The notes under the pieces were generated by a model. The model had not been told where the DNA came from, did no database searches, and worked only from the letters and a program-made list of their open reading frames with translations. From contig CAYLYM010000076.1 of assembly GCA_964387645.1 (NCBI GenBank), forward strand, positions 1 through 18,674: a stretch of DNA of 18,674 bases. The letters are read 5' to 3'. Each line of letters opens with the position of its first letter. Positions within the stretch are counted from its first letter, which is position 1. The stretch is from CAYLYM01 sp964387645 (GTDB lineage: Bacteria > Calditrichota > Calditrichia > RBG-13-44-9). This document shows, one piece after another, positions 8,459 to 16,493 of the stretch. Position numbers and translations under genes: made by a program.

Positions 8459-9160
8459 TTAATAATCAAGTGCTCGGGTAAAACCGAAAAAAATCGACAG
8501 ACCTTTGTATTCTTGATTTTCACCAAGCGGATGGGAAAAATGGAAAAGATTGTATCGTAAATCAAAAGAAAGTGCCCACTGCTCTTGCCATAAATAATCC
8601 ACCCCCATACCGATGAAACCTCCACCACCAATCTCTGATGATATTCTTCCTAAATTTTTAAAGAAGCCATATCCATAAGGAATATATAAACCAAGAGCTG
8701 GACCAAGTCCTGCAATAATATAAGGCACAAAATCGTTCATATTAGCATTTTGGTACAAATGAAACTTAACATTTAATAAAAGTGGAATAAAAAAATATTG
8801 TCCTTTCGGTGACCAATTTCTTATAAATTCGCGCTCTGGTTGATTTGATACAAGTAACTGATTCACCTCCATCGATATTCCCAAAGAAGTACGATCTGTT
8901 CGTAAACGAGCCCATGTAGTTGAAATCCCCTCATAGTCTGGAGAGAATAATAGCTTTGCATTTAAATTTTTGCGATAGAAATTTTTATAATGAGAAAAAT
9001 GAGTAATCGATTGTTTGGGATAAATCGTTTGTCTAGGTAAATGCAGTTCATTTCTTCTAATGCTATGAATTTTGTCACCCAAATTGTTAATGCTCCCCTG
9101 TGTTAATCCGCAATATACTAAACTAAAAAAGCTAAACAATACAATTACAAATCGTTTCAT
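8459..9160 (-). CDS. Putative outer-membrane beta-barrel protein
   Basis: A 233-residue exported protein that I do not recognise beyond a general outer-membrane-barrel look. Residues 1-21 form a signal peptide (MKRF, then a hydrophobic stretch ending near VYCGLTQ). Cys17 is preceded by Tyr, so it is not a proper lipobox. The rest alternates hydrophobic and polar residues with Gly-rich turns: YIIAGLGPALGLYIPYGYG (147-165), SSEIGGGGFIGMGVDYL (174-190), and a terminal strand GLSIFFGFTRALDY, as in small porin-like barrels. Length suits an 8-stranded barrel. The ATG lies two bases after the stop of the NtrC-type regulator. Its ribosome site (GAGGAG) lies in the last codons of that gene, so expression is coupled. 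Likely an envelope component belonging to the same signalling locus. Topology moderate, function unknown. Confidence 0.7.
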   Translation of the reverse strand: MKRFVIVLFSFFSLVYCGLTQGSINNLGDKIHSIRRNELHLPRQTIYPKQSITHFSHYKNFYRKNLNAKLLFSPDYEGISTTWARLRTDRTSLGISMEVNQLLVSNQPEREFIRNWSPKGQYFFIPLLLNVKFHLYQNANMNDFVPYIIAGLGPALGLYIPYGYGFFKNLGRISSEIGGGGFIGMGVDYLWQEQWALSFDLRYNLFHFSHPLGENQEYKGLSIFFGFTRALDY

Positions 9161-9162
9161 TA

Positions 9163-10542
9163 TTAAACTCCTCGTATATTACATTTTTTAAGTTTATTTC
9201 GTAGGGTTCTCAAAGTGAATCCTAATTTCTTGGCAGCTTGTGTCTTATTTCCTCCACATTCTTCTATTGTTTGACGAATAATTTCGCATTCGAATAAATC
9301 CAGTCTTTCTTTAAACGTCAAGTTTTCCTTTTCTATAGATGGTAATAAAACTGAGTCTTTACGCATTTGTTTAGTTTGCAGATAACCGGGTAAATCCTGA
9401 ACCTGAATCACGTCCGATTCCGCCATAACCACGGCATTTTCAATAGCATTCTCCAATTCACGAATGTTTCCCGGCCACGAATATTGAAATAGCAAATCAC
9501 GAGCTTCACGAGTAATACCTTTTATTTCTCTTTTATTCTTCATGGAATATTTTTTTATAAAATGATCGATCAATGGCCCAATATCTTCCGGGCGTTCTCT
9601 CAGTGGAGGTATATATATCGGAATCACATTTAAACGATAATATAGGTCCTCTCGAAACCGGCCTTCTTTTATCGCCTTTTCTAAATCCGCATTGGTTGCT
9701 GCCAACAATCTTACGTCTACTTCAATATTTTCTACTCCACCTACCCTCGTAAATGTCCTATCCTGTAAAACACGCAACAATTTAGCCTGAACACCCTGTG
9801 GTAATTCGCCAATTTCATCCAAAAACAAAGTTCCTTGATGCGCTATTTCAAACTTTCCTTTTTTACTTTTGTAAGCACCGGTAAATGCTCCTTTTTCATG
9901 ACCAAAAAGTTCGCTCTCTAGTAATGTTTCTGGAATCGATGCACAATTAATTTCAACTAGTGGTTTTTCTTTCCGGTCGCTTTGAAAATGTATCGCCCTG
10001 GCAATAAGTTCCTTCCCTGTACCACTCTCACCGCGAATCAGAACAGTGGCATTCGTTTTGGCTACTTTAATAACTTTGCGGAAGACTTCTTGCATCTTAC
10101 CGCTAACACCAATAATGTTCTCGAAACGATAAGTTTTCTGTAATTTTTCTTTTAAATCGATATTTTCATGTATTAGTTGTTGCTCCTTCAAAGCCCGTCT
10201 AATAATAATACTCAATTCATCCAAATCAATTGGCTTTGTTAAATAATCATAAATTCCTAACTTCATAGCATTCACAGCATTCTTTACAGACCCAAATGCT
10301 GTCATCATGATGATTTTGATTTCTGGATTCTGTTTGATCAATAATTCAGAAATTTCCAGACCATCCTTGTCTGGTAAAAGATAGTCAATAAGTACAATAT
10401 TAAAATTGTTTTTCTTAAATTCTGTCAGAGCCTCTTTGCCATTACGAGCCTTTCTAACAGTATAATTTTCCTGTTCAAGTATTTCTGCTAATCCTTCTAA
10501 AGTGTTCAAGTCATCTTCCACAAGTAATATTTTCTTTCCCAT
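9163..10542 (-). CDS. Sigma-54-dependent NtrC-family response regulator
   Basis: A transcription activator of about 459 residues from the chosen start. In the numbering of the longest frame (468 residues) the order is: receiver domain (11-125) with D19/D20, phospho-acceptor D62, T90 and K112; AAA+ sigma-54 interaction domain (about 151-378) with Walker A GESGTGKE (180-187), GAFTGA loop (227-232) and Walker B LFLDEIGE (248-255); and a Fis-type helix-turn-helix (about 438-462). All catalytic motifs are intact, so it should hydrolyse ATP and open sigma-54 promoters when phosphorylated. The frame is open to an ATG at 10569, but GGAG nine bases upstream of the ATG at 10542 fits better, and the receiver begins right there (MGKKILLVEDD). 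It probably pairs with the kinase at 10982-12805. The outer-membrane-type gene follows two bases later. I saw no convincing -24/-12 site in the window. Confidence 0.95.
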   Translation of the reverse strand: MGKKILLVEDDLNTLEGLAEILEQENYTVRKARNGKEALTEFKKNNFNIVLIDYLLPDKDGLEISELLIKQNPEIKIIMMTAFGSVKNAVNAMKLGIYDYLTKPIDLDELSIIIRRALKEQQLIHENIDLKEKLQKTYRFENIIGVSGKMQEVFRKVIKVAKTNATVLIRGESGTGKELIARAIHFQSDRKEKPLVEINCASIPETLLESELFGHEKGAFTGAYKSKKGKFEIAHQGTLFLDEIGELPQGVQAKLLRVLQDRTFTRVGGVENIEVDVRLLAATNADLEKAIKEGRFREDLYYRLNVIPIYIPPLRERPEDIGPLIDHFIKKYSMKNKREIKGITREARDLLFQYSWPGNIRELENAIENAVVMAESDVIQVQDLPGYLQTKQMRKDSVLLPSIEKENLTFKERLDLFECEIIRQTIEECGGNKTQAAKKLGFTLRTLRNKLKKCNIRGV

Positions 10543-10981
10543 AGAAGTTAACTCCATCATATTTTTCATTGATCAGCAAATTCTTTATAGAATAATTTAA
10601 CTTGTTGCGCATAATTAAAATATAATTTAATGGAATAAACGTCATTTTATCGTCAGTTTCTTTGTGCTCCAATAGATGATAACTTACATCCAGAGCGTTA
10701 TCCCCATCTCTATTCTATATTGCTACCGAACAGATCTGACTGTTGCAGCCGGTCATAGCAAAGAGAATATCCTCTTCTATATACCGGACAGACTGATTCG
10801 CCAAAAACAGATTTGTCTCTTTAATATGCTGGATTAGAAAATTCCTCATCCTGCTGCAGCAGGATTTAAAATGAAAATTACAATAACTATATAGATTTAG
10901 TAGCATTTTTACAAATGAATTATGCACAACGCATTATTTTCAATATTTTAATAGATTCTTATTTCCATCCCTTCAACTCCA
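10543..10981 (-). other. Structured spacer between the kinase and regulator genes
   Basis: A gap of about 440 bases between the kinase stop and the regulator start, in an otherwise tight leftward cluster. The part at about 10700-10870 looks less AT-rich than its flanks and is rich in inverted repeats. Examples are an AACAG-atctga-CTGTT stem (10729-10744) inside outer ACCG/CGGT arms (10725-10753), and the 18-bp palindrome at 10848-10865. A short minus-strand frame here (10927-10715, GTG start, no ribosome site) is not convincing as a gene. It may hold the regulator promoter, a leader RNA or the remains of a gene. Confidence 0.5.
10848..10865. repeat. 18-bp perfect palindrome ATCCTGCTGCAGCAGGAT
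   Basis: A perfect uninterrupted 18-base palindrome in the spacer between the kinase and the response regulator. Dyad symmetry of this length fits a dimeric regulator's operator, or could form a cruciform. It has no T-run on either side, so it is not an ordinary terminator. Confidence 0.6.
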
Positions 10982-12805
10982 TCAATCTTTCACCGGTAAT
11001 TTAATAACAACAGTTGTGCCTTTTCCAGTTTCACTTTCAATAACAATTGAACCATTGTGGCCTTCAACAATTTGCTTTGCAATTGGAAGTCCCAAACCAG
11101 TTCCTGTTTTTTTTGTTGTATAATAAAAATCAAATATTTCTTGTAATTTGTCTGAAGGTATTCCACAGCCACTATCTTGGATTTTAATGACCACGTAACG
11201 AGATTCTTGATTTTCTTGTTTCAAATCATCATGAACATATGTCGTAATCCATAAGTCTCCACCATTAGGCATGGCATCAAAGGCATTAATAATAATATTA
11301 TGAAAAACTTGCTTGAGTTGATTGTGATCAAACATACCTAGACAATTTTCCTCAGCATACTTTCGGTGAATTCTTATTTGTTTTTTTCGAGCCTGAGCTT
11401 CTTGAAGAATAATTACTTCTTCTAAAATTTGATGAATATTTGTTCGAATTAGAGTAAGTTCAGGAGGGCGAGTTATTGTTAGAAAATTAGTAACAAGACT
11501 ATTCATACGATCAATTTCAGAAGAAATAATATTCAGATATTTAATTTTTTTATCCACTGGTGTATTTTCCTGAATCATTAAACGCCTAAGAATTTGCACA
11601 TTAATGTTCATAGCGTTAAGTGGATTACGGATTTCGTGGCTGACTAATGATGCAAATTGGCTTAAAGCAGCCAGACGTTCCATCCGGGCTAACTTCTTCT
11701 GATTTTTGTCGAGAGATTCTGCCATTGCATTAAATTCGTGGGCAAGCTCTCCTAATTCATCCCGACGTTTAAGACGTGTACGGTGACTCAAATTACCTCG
11801 TGCATATTCTCGCACATCTCTTACCAATATATCTATTGGATTAGCAATTCTCTTAACGCTAGCCACTGCAAGGAAAATTGCCAACAGAGTTGTCAGAACA
11901 ACAAAAAAAATCACCCTTTCGCGCATCTTAGAGGCCAATTCATAAGCTTCTGCTTTGGTTTGTTGAATCACAATGCCCCATCTCAGATCAGAGATCGAAA
12001 TTGGGGCAAATGCTGCAATCATTTCTTTTCCTTCTGAAACAAACTGAGTAGTCCCTTCCCTACCTTTTAATATTTCTTTAAAAAATGGATAAAGCGCAAA
12101 TGATTCTTTTTGCAAAACTTTTTGTTTATCAGGATGGGCAATAATAGAACCATCAGAACTCAATAAAAACGCATTGCCTGTGGAATCGACTGTTATATCG
12201 TCTACTAAATTCCAAATATTTTTCAAATCTATTTCGCCAACAAGCACTCCCTCCACCATATTATATTTCCGTACAGGTACCGCTACTAGCATTAATGGAA
12301 ATCTGGACGGCGAAAAAGTCACTTCTGAAAAAAATATCTGACCGCTTATTGCTACACGATATGCATTGTGTTTGCTATAATCTTTCAATTCTTCACCAAA
12401 GCTGGTAGTAACTACAACTAATCCCGTTTGGTCTAAAATAAACAATTTACGAAAAATAGGATTTTCATTCTTAATCTTATTAATTAAGCGGCTCTGAGTA
12501 AATCGCTCCATTTCTAAGATATCACGTGTTTGTACTAGTGTATTTAGAATGGTTAATGGTTCTTTAATGAACAAATAGATTTCGTTGCTTGCCCGACGTG
12601 CCGTTTCTAAATTTCTTTGATTTAAATAACTGATTAAAGCATTTTGTGAAAGATTAAAAAGCACAAAACTAACTATTATAATAGGTAAAACACCTAGGCC
12701 CAAATAATTTAAAAACATCCGGCGGGAAATCTTTTCGGCAAGATATCGTCTGAATATTCGTTTACCAAGTTTCCATCGAACATTTATTCTGAATGGATTC
12801 TTCAT
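10982..12805 (-). CDS. Membrane histidine kinase, dCache-type sensor with HAMP
   Basis: A 607-residue sensor kinase. Order: cytoplasmic basic N-terminus; transmembrane helix (about 32-52); periplasmic sensor of double-Cache type (about 55-290), with signatures such as FILDQTGLVVVTTS (122-135) and AFLLSSDGSIIAHPD (212-226); second transmembrane helix (about 298-317); HAMP (about 318-371); HisKA with phospho-acceptor H390 in SHEIRNPL; and ATPase domain with N507, DSGCG (544-548) and GTGLGL (568-573). All catalytic motifs are intact. A longer frame begins at a TTG at 12856 inside the upstream gene, but the ATG at 12805, one base after the upstream stop, is the natural coupled start. Cache sensors bind small ligands directly. 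Here the upstream binding protein could also present a ligand. The likely target is the NtrC-type regulator at 9163-10542. Confidence 0.95.
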   Translation of the reverse strand: MKNPFRINVRWKLGKRIFRRYLAEKISRRMFLNYLGLGVLPIIIVSFVLFNLSQNALISYLNQRNLETARRASNEIYLFIKEPLTILNTLVQTRDILEMERFTQSRLINKIKNENPIFRKLFILDQTGLVVVTTSFGEELKDYSKHNAYRVAISGQIFFSEVTFSPSRFPLMLVAVPVRKYNMVEGVLVGEIDLKNIWNLVDDITVDSTGNAFLLSSDGSIIAHPDKQKVLQKESFALYPFFKEILKGREGTTQFVSEGKEMIAAFAPISISDLRWGIVIQQTKAEAYELASKMRERVIFFVVLTTLLAIFLAVASVKRIANPIDILVRDVREYARGNLSHRTRLKRRDELGELAHEFNAMAESLDKNQKKLARMERLAALSQFASLVSHEIRNPLNAMNINVQILRRLMIQENTPVDKKIKYLNIISSEIDRMNSLVTNFLTITRPPELTLIRTNIHQILEEVIILQEAQARKKQIRIHRKYAEENCLGMFDHNQLKQVFHNIIINAFDAMPNGGDLWITTYVHDDLKQENQESRYVVIKIQDSGCGIPSDKLQEIFDFYYTTKKTGTGLGLPIAKQIVEGHNGSIVIESETGKGTTVVIKLPVKD

Positions 12806-12806
12806 C

Positions 12807-14462
12807 TTAAGGATTGGGAAATTTTTGTAATGGTTTGGGTACAAACCAATTTTCAAAAGGATTTAAACGGTGATAAAAAGATTCTCCATCCATAAAAGTT
12901 ACTCTTATTTCTTTAAAGCGATTGTGTACAGCATAAATAATTTTTTCATCAAAGAATAAAAATACCACTGGAGTGTCTTGATTCAAAATAATTTGCAAAC
13001 GTTGAATTAGCTGTTTAGCTGGATCAGGAGTAGTAGCTCCAATTTTCAACAACCTCTCCAATGCGAGACTTTGGTAATTCGTTTGTGCATCCGCATTCTT
13101 TAAAACTTTCTCGTAAAAAACCTGAATTCCTTCGAACAAATTTTCCTCAAAATATGAATAACTATTAATTATAGCAGTATAATTATTGGTAGAGATTAGC
13201 ATTTTCTTTGTATTTCTATCCACTGGTTTGGGATGGACATTAATACCAATCTCTGCCAGATGAATTTTAATCAAACGAGCCAGGCTTTCTTCTAACTGAG
13301 AATTCTGTTCAAAAATCAATTCAAAATTAAATTGTTTGTTTTTCTTAACCAAAATACCCCTGGTTCGATCCATCTTCCAACCATTTTCGGATAACATCTT
13401 CAAACTTAATCCCGGATGATATTTTTCTTTCTTTAACTTTTCATAAAAATAAGGATGGTCCTGATGTACTATTGAATAAGCCACTCCACCATTTTGCGGA
13501 TTCAATTTTTCCACTATCTCCTCTTTATTAATAGATCGTCGTATTGCTATACGGTCTTGAGGATTTTTAAAAGGGAATCTGTTTAAATTAAACTGAATAA
13601 AATAGACTTTCCGTTCGGGACGAGGAGTAGCAAAAATCGTAATCTCTTTTCGAAGCACTTGATTAAGTCGCTGTGCAGTATTTTTATCTTTTATTTCGAT
13701 TAAATCAATATTACCTCGAATGAAATTATCTATTAACTCTTGTTCATTTTCAAAAAATATAAAACTAACTCCATTCAAAAAAGGTCTTCCAAAGGCATAA
13801 TGTGGATGATAAATAAGAGAAACTTCATGGTCATTACTATGCTGATAACGGAAAGGACCACATCCCATAGGAACAACTTCTTTTAAATATTCAAATCCAT
13901 ATTTTTTAATGCTTTGATAGCGAGATTGAGATAGTATTGGAATATCTGTTAACTTCCATAAAAAATTTGGGTCTTTTCTTTTTAAGATAAATTGAACTTC
14001 TAAATCACCATTCACCCTAATGTATTTAACATTAGAAAAATTTATTTTTCTATTAAGGATGTGCCCTCCCCACTTTTTAAGCATCCGAAATGTAAAAAGA
14101 ACATCAGAATTTCGAAGCGGAAGTCCATTTTGAAAAATAATATTCCGTTTGAGAATAAACTTCCAATCCAGGTCTTTGGCATTATTACCTACTGGCACAA
14201 CATATTTGTCCACTAATTGAGGAGAATTGCCAAAACGATCGGGTAGCTGAATCAATCCCGGACCATATATCAAACGATTTATTTGTAAACTCTCAACATC
14301 ATCAATCCTATAAGGATCAAAATATAAAGGAGGTTTTCCAATCAATCCGATCCGTAAACGATCTCCAAATGCTTCAGAACTAAAAGTATTAATTTGAGAA
14401 TAAACAACCGTGAAATAAGATAGTAGGATTACGATGTAAATCAATCTTCTTTTTAGCAGCAA
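12807..14462 (-). CDS. Extracellular solute-binding protein, family 5 (peptide-binding type), orphan
   Basis: A family-5 solute-binding protein (OppA/DppA type) of about 551 residues. It starts with a signal peptide (basic LLKRR, then IYIVILLSYFTVVYS) and no lipobox Cys, so it is probably soluble in the periplasm. Family features follow: an early F-D-P segment, the LIYGPGL-type strand, the WKFILKRNIIFQNGLPLRNSDV stretch equivalent to the usual 'F.LR..v.F.nG.pl.a.DV' block, and a matching C-terminal half. Members bind peptides, opines or nickel-type ligands for ABC importers, but no permease or ATPase gene lies nearby. The frame is open to a TTG at 14489. The TTG at 14462 has GAGGA eight bases upstream and gives the proper signal peptide, so I chose it. 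The kinase ATG lies one base after the stop, which suggests a sensory rather than transport role. Confidence 0.88.
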   Translation of the reverse strand: MLLKRRLIYIVILLSYFTVVYSQINTFSSEAFGDRLRIGLIGKPPLYFDPYRIDDVESLQINRLIYGPGLIQLPDRFGNSPQLVDKYVVPVGNNAKDLDWKFILKRNIIFQNGLPLRNSDVLFTFRMLKKWGGHILNRKINFSNVKYIRVNGDLEVQFILKRKDPNFLWKLTDIPILSQSRYQSIKKYGFEYLKEVVPMGCGPFRYQHSNDHEVSLIYHPHYAFGRPFLNGVSFIFFENEQELIDNFIRGNIDLIEIKDKNTAQRLNQVLRKEITIFATPRPERKVYFIQFNLNRFPFKNPQDRIAIRRSINKEEIVEKLNPQNGGVAYSIVHQDHPYFYEKLKKEKYHPGLSLKMLSENGWKMDRTRGILVKKNKQFNFELIFEQNSQLEESLARLIKIHLAEIGINVHPKPVDRNTKKMLISTNNYTAIINSYSYFEENLFEGIQVFYEKVLKNADAQTNYQSLALERLLKIGATTPDPAKQLIQRLQIILNQDTPVVFLFFDEKIIYAVHNRFKEIRVTFMDGESFYHRLNPFENWFVPKPLQKFPNP

Positions 14463-14786
14463 ATTTGCTTCCTCAATAACTTCACACAAAGTTTAATAAA
14501 TAATCAAAATGAAATCAATTTTTTAATTTTGATGATTTTAACTATAGTGAAACGGATCCGCCATAAAAAATAAAAAGATTTCTGAAAGTAAAATACCTTC
14601 AGGAAATTAATCAATTAATTAATAAAAAATTAAAGAGATTAATAACAAGAACAAATCAGAATTTTATAGAAAAACCTTTGTAATTTTAAAAGAAAAAAAC
14701 AACAACAGCCTCTCTTGATTTCAACACAAAAATATTATATATTTGCAAGCTTAATTATTAATTAAAACAAAATATGGATAAAATTT
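14463..14786. promoter_or_regulatory. Divergent promoter region
   Basis: About 320 very AT-rich bases between the divergently read binding-protein/kinase genes and the SpoIID-domain gene. It must carry promoters for both directions, but AT richness prevents a confident -10/-35 call. It includes a CGGATCCG palindrome near 14553-14560 and an imperfect hairpin at 14579-14606. Confidence 0.55.
14579..14606 (-). terminator. Hairpin with T-rich tail upstream of the binding-protein gene, possible attenuator
   Basis: A 12-bp imperfect stem (one bulge, one mismatch) with a three-base loop: TTTCTGAAAGTA, aaa, TACCTTCAGGAAA. On the minus strand it is followed by ATCTTTTTATTTTTT, as in an intrinsic terminator. 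No minus-strand gene lies upstream of it, so it would terminate the leader of the binding-protein/kinase transcript about 115 bases before the start codon. This is an attenuator-like position. The function is inferred only. Confidence 0.4.
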
Positions 14787-16391
14787 ATGAAAAACTTAAA
14801 TAAGGAAATTCATCTTAAAGATATTGAAGGAGAACCCATTTTTCGGATTGGAATAGTTGAAGGTCAAGAATACATTGATTTCCGCGTTGAAGGACCTTTC
14901 TCGATTTATGACGAAGAGGGAAATCTTTTAGAAGATAATATTTCTTCTGATCTAAAATGGCGTGTTAAAATAAAGGAAAGTAAAGCTGGAACTGAACGTT
15001 TTCGACTAAGTTTATATGAAACGTATAACGAGAATCGAATTCAGGAAAAATTAGAAATTGCTAAACGCTTTGATCCAGAAACAAAAATTGTGGTACTGGG
15101 AGGAGATATTTTTCTAAGAGGCAAGAAAATTAACAACAATACCAAATATGTGCTTATAAGTGGGAATTACCATACACAACTAGAAGCCAGAAAGAACTGT
15201 AAAAAATTCCAACCAGAATTTAATCCAACCGTTATAAAAGAAACTGTTAAGCGACCAAAAGGTACATTGGAATTTTTTGATGCTGAATATGATCATTCAG
15301 GTGAAACAAAAAATGCCTTCAAAATTGTACCGAAAAATGTTAATACCAAATCCAAACTTTATAATATAAAACGATACGACAAAATATTTCAAAAGGAAAG
15401 CTACGAGGACCGCGTCTACAACGGATCTCTTGAATTTCGCATTGATAACAAGGGAAAATTAATGGTCATTAGCGAAATTCCCTTAGAATCCTATCTTAAG
15501 AGAGTAATTTATTCAGAAATTGGAACAGAATTACCTCTTGAATTCATCAAAAGTCTGGCTATTGTTTGTCGAAGTGAAGTTTTAGCCCGAGTAAATCATA
15601 AACACCTTGGCGATCCTTATGATATGTGCGATTGGGGTCACTGTCTACGTTATTATGGCGAAGATTTCGATGATGAGAACATTAATTTGGCTGTAGAAGA
15701 AACCCGAGGACAAGTTATTTTTACTAATGGGAATATTTGTGACGCGTTCTTTAATCTTATCTGTGGTGGTCATACCGAAGATGCTACAGGTGTTTGGGAA
15801 ATTGATGAATTACCTCAATTTCAAGGTAAATATGATTGGAAAGAAGTTCCAAAAGATTTTGGCTCTCTACAAGATGAAATAACCGTTCGCAAATGGATTC
15901 TTTCGCGACCGGAAGCCTGGTGTAATTTACGCGGTCGGAAAGTTCCCCCCTCGCTGGAGCAAAATAAAAAGTTTTTTCGATGGGAAGTTGAATATACCCG
16001 AAAAGAATTAGAAGAAATTATCCGAAAAAAAACTGGTGAAGATATTGGTATTCTTTTTGATATTGTCCCTATACGGCGTGGCCGATCGGGGAGACTCAAA
16101 GAAATTGAACTTATTGGTAGTTTAAAAAATTATCGTATTCGCGGAGAATTGAATATCCGAGAATCTCTATCGTTGGATTACCTGGAAAGTTCTTGCTTTA
16201 TCGTAGAAAAAGAATTAGATGACATTGGTACACCAATTTCCTTTACACTAGTTGGTGCCGGCCAGGGACACGGTGTTGGTATGTGCAAAACTGGTGCTGC
16301 AGTTATGGCCATGGAGGGATATAATTGGGAAAGTATACTAAAACATTATTTTGATAATTGTAATATTAAATCTATTTACGAAATATCATAA
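14787..16391 (+). CDS. SpoIID/LytB-domain protein without a visible signal peptide
   Basis: A 534-residue protein whose C-terminal two-thirds is a SpoIID domain, the family that includes sporulation lytic transglycosylase SpoIID and amidase enhancer LytB. Seen: IPLESYLKRVIYSEIG (231-246) with E244 at the catalytic Glu position; SLAIVCRSEVLAR (256-268); DMCDWGHCLRYYG (279-291) with C281/C286 plus H271/H273 as likely zinc ligands; VEETRGQVIFTNG (303-315); ICGGHTE (325-331); and the end motif GAGQGHGVGMCKTGA (490-504). An extra block of about 190 residues, beginning with a RIGIVEGQEYIDF strand pattern, precedes it. The N-terminus is charged and has no hydrophobic core, which is unusual for a wall-acting enzyme. 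A weak GGA lies upstream of the ATG at 14787. Sporulation is not implied, since the domain is common in non-sporulating Gram-negative bacteria. Domain call firm; substrate and location uncertain. Confidence 0.88.
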   Translation: MKNLNKEIHLKDIEGEPIFRIGIVEGQEYIDFRVEGPFSIYDEEGNLLEDNISSDLKWRVKIKESKAGTERFRLSLYETYNENRIQEKLEIAKRFDPETKIVVLGGDIFLRGKKINNNTKYVLISGNYHTQLEARKNCKKFQPEFNPTVIKETVKRPKGTLEFFDAEYDHSGETKNAFKIVPKNVNTKSKLYNIKRYDKIFQKESYEDRVYNGSLEFRIDNKGKLMVISEIPLESYLKRVIYSEIGTELPLEFIKSLAIVCRSEVLARVNHKHLGDPYDMCDWGHCLRYYGEDFDDENINLAVEETRGQVIFTNGNICDAFFNLICGGHTEDATGVWEIDELPQFQGKYDWKEVPKDFGSLQDEITVRKWILSRPEAWCNLRGRKVPPSLEQNKKFFRWEVEYTRKELEEIIRKKTGEDIGILFDIVPIRRGRSGRLKEIELIGSLKNYRIRGELNIRESLSLDYLESSCFIVEKELDDIGTPISFTLVGAGQGHGVGMCKTGAAVMAMEGYNWESILKHYFDNCNIKSIYEIS

Positions 16392-16493
16392 TTTATATTT
16401 AACTTTTTATCTAAAGCTGAAGAGATGTCTAAAATTTTTTTATCTTTACAGTCAAAAAACTAAATCAACAACTAAAATAATAAGGGAACATTT

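Noticed and set aside
10715..10927. 70-residue minus-strand frame in the kinase-regulator spacer
   Set aside because: GTG start without a ribosome site, odd composition, no recognisable motif, overlaps palindromic structure; kept only as part of the spacer description.
15821..16099. Minus-strand frame inside the SpoIID-domain gene
   Set aside because: Shadow of the forward frame, which carries the family motifs.
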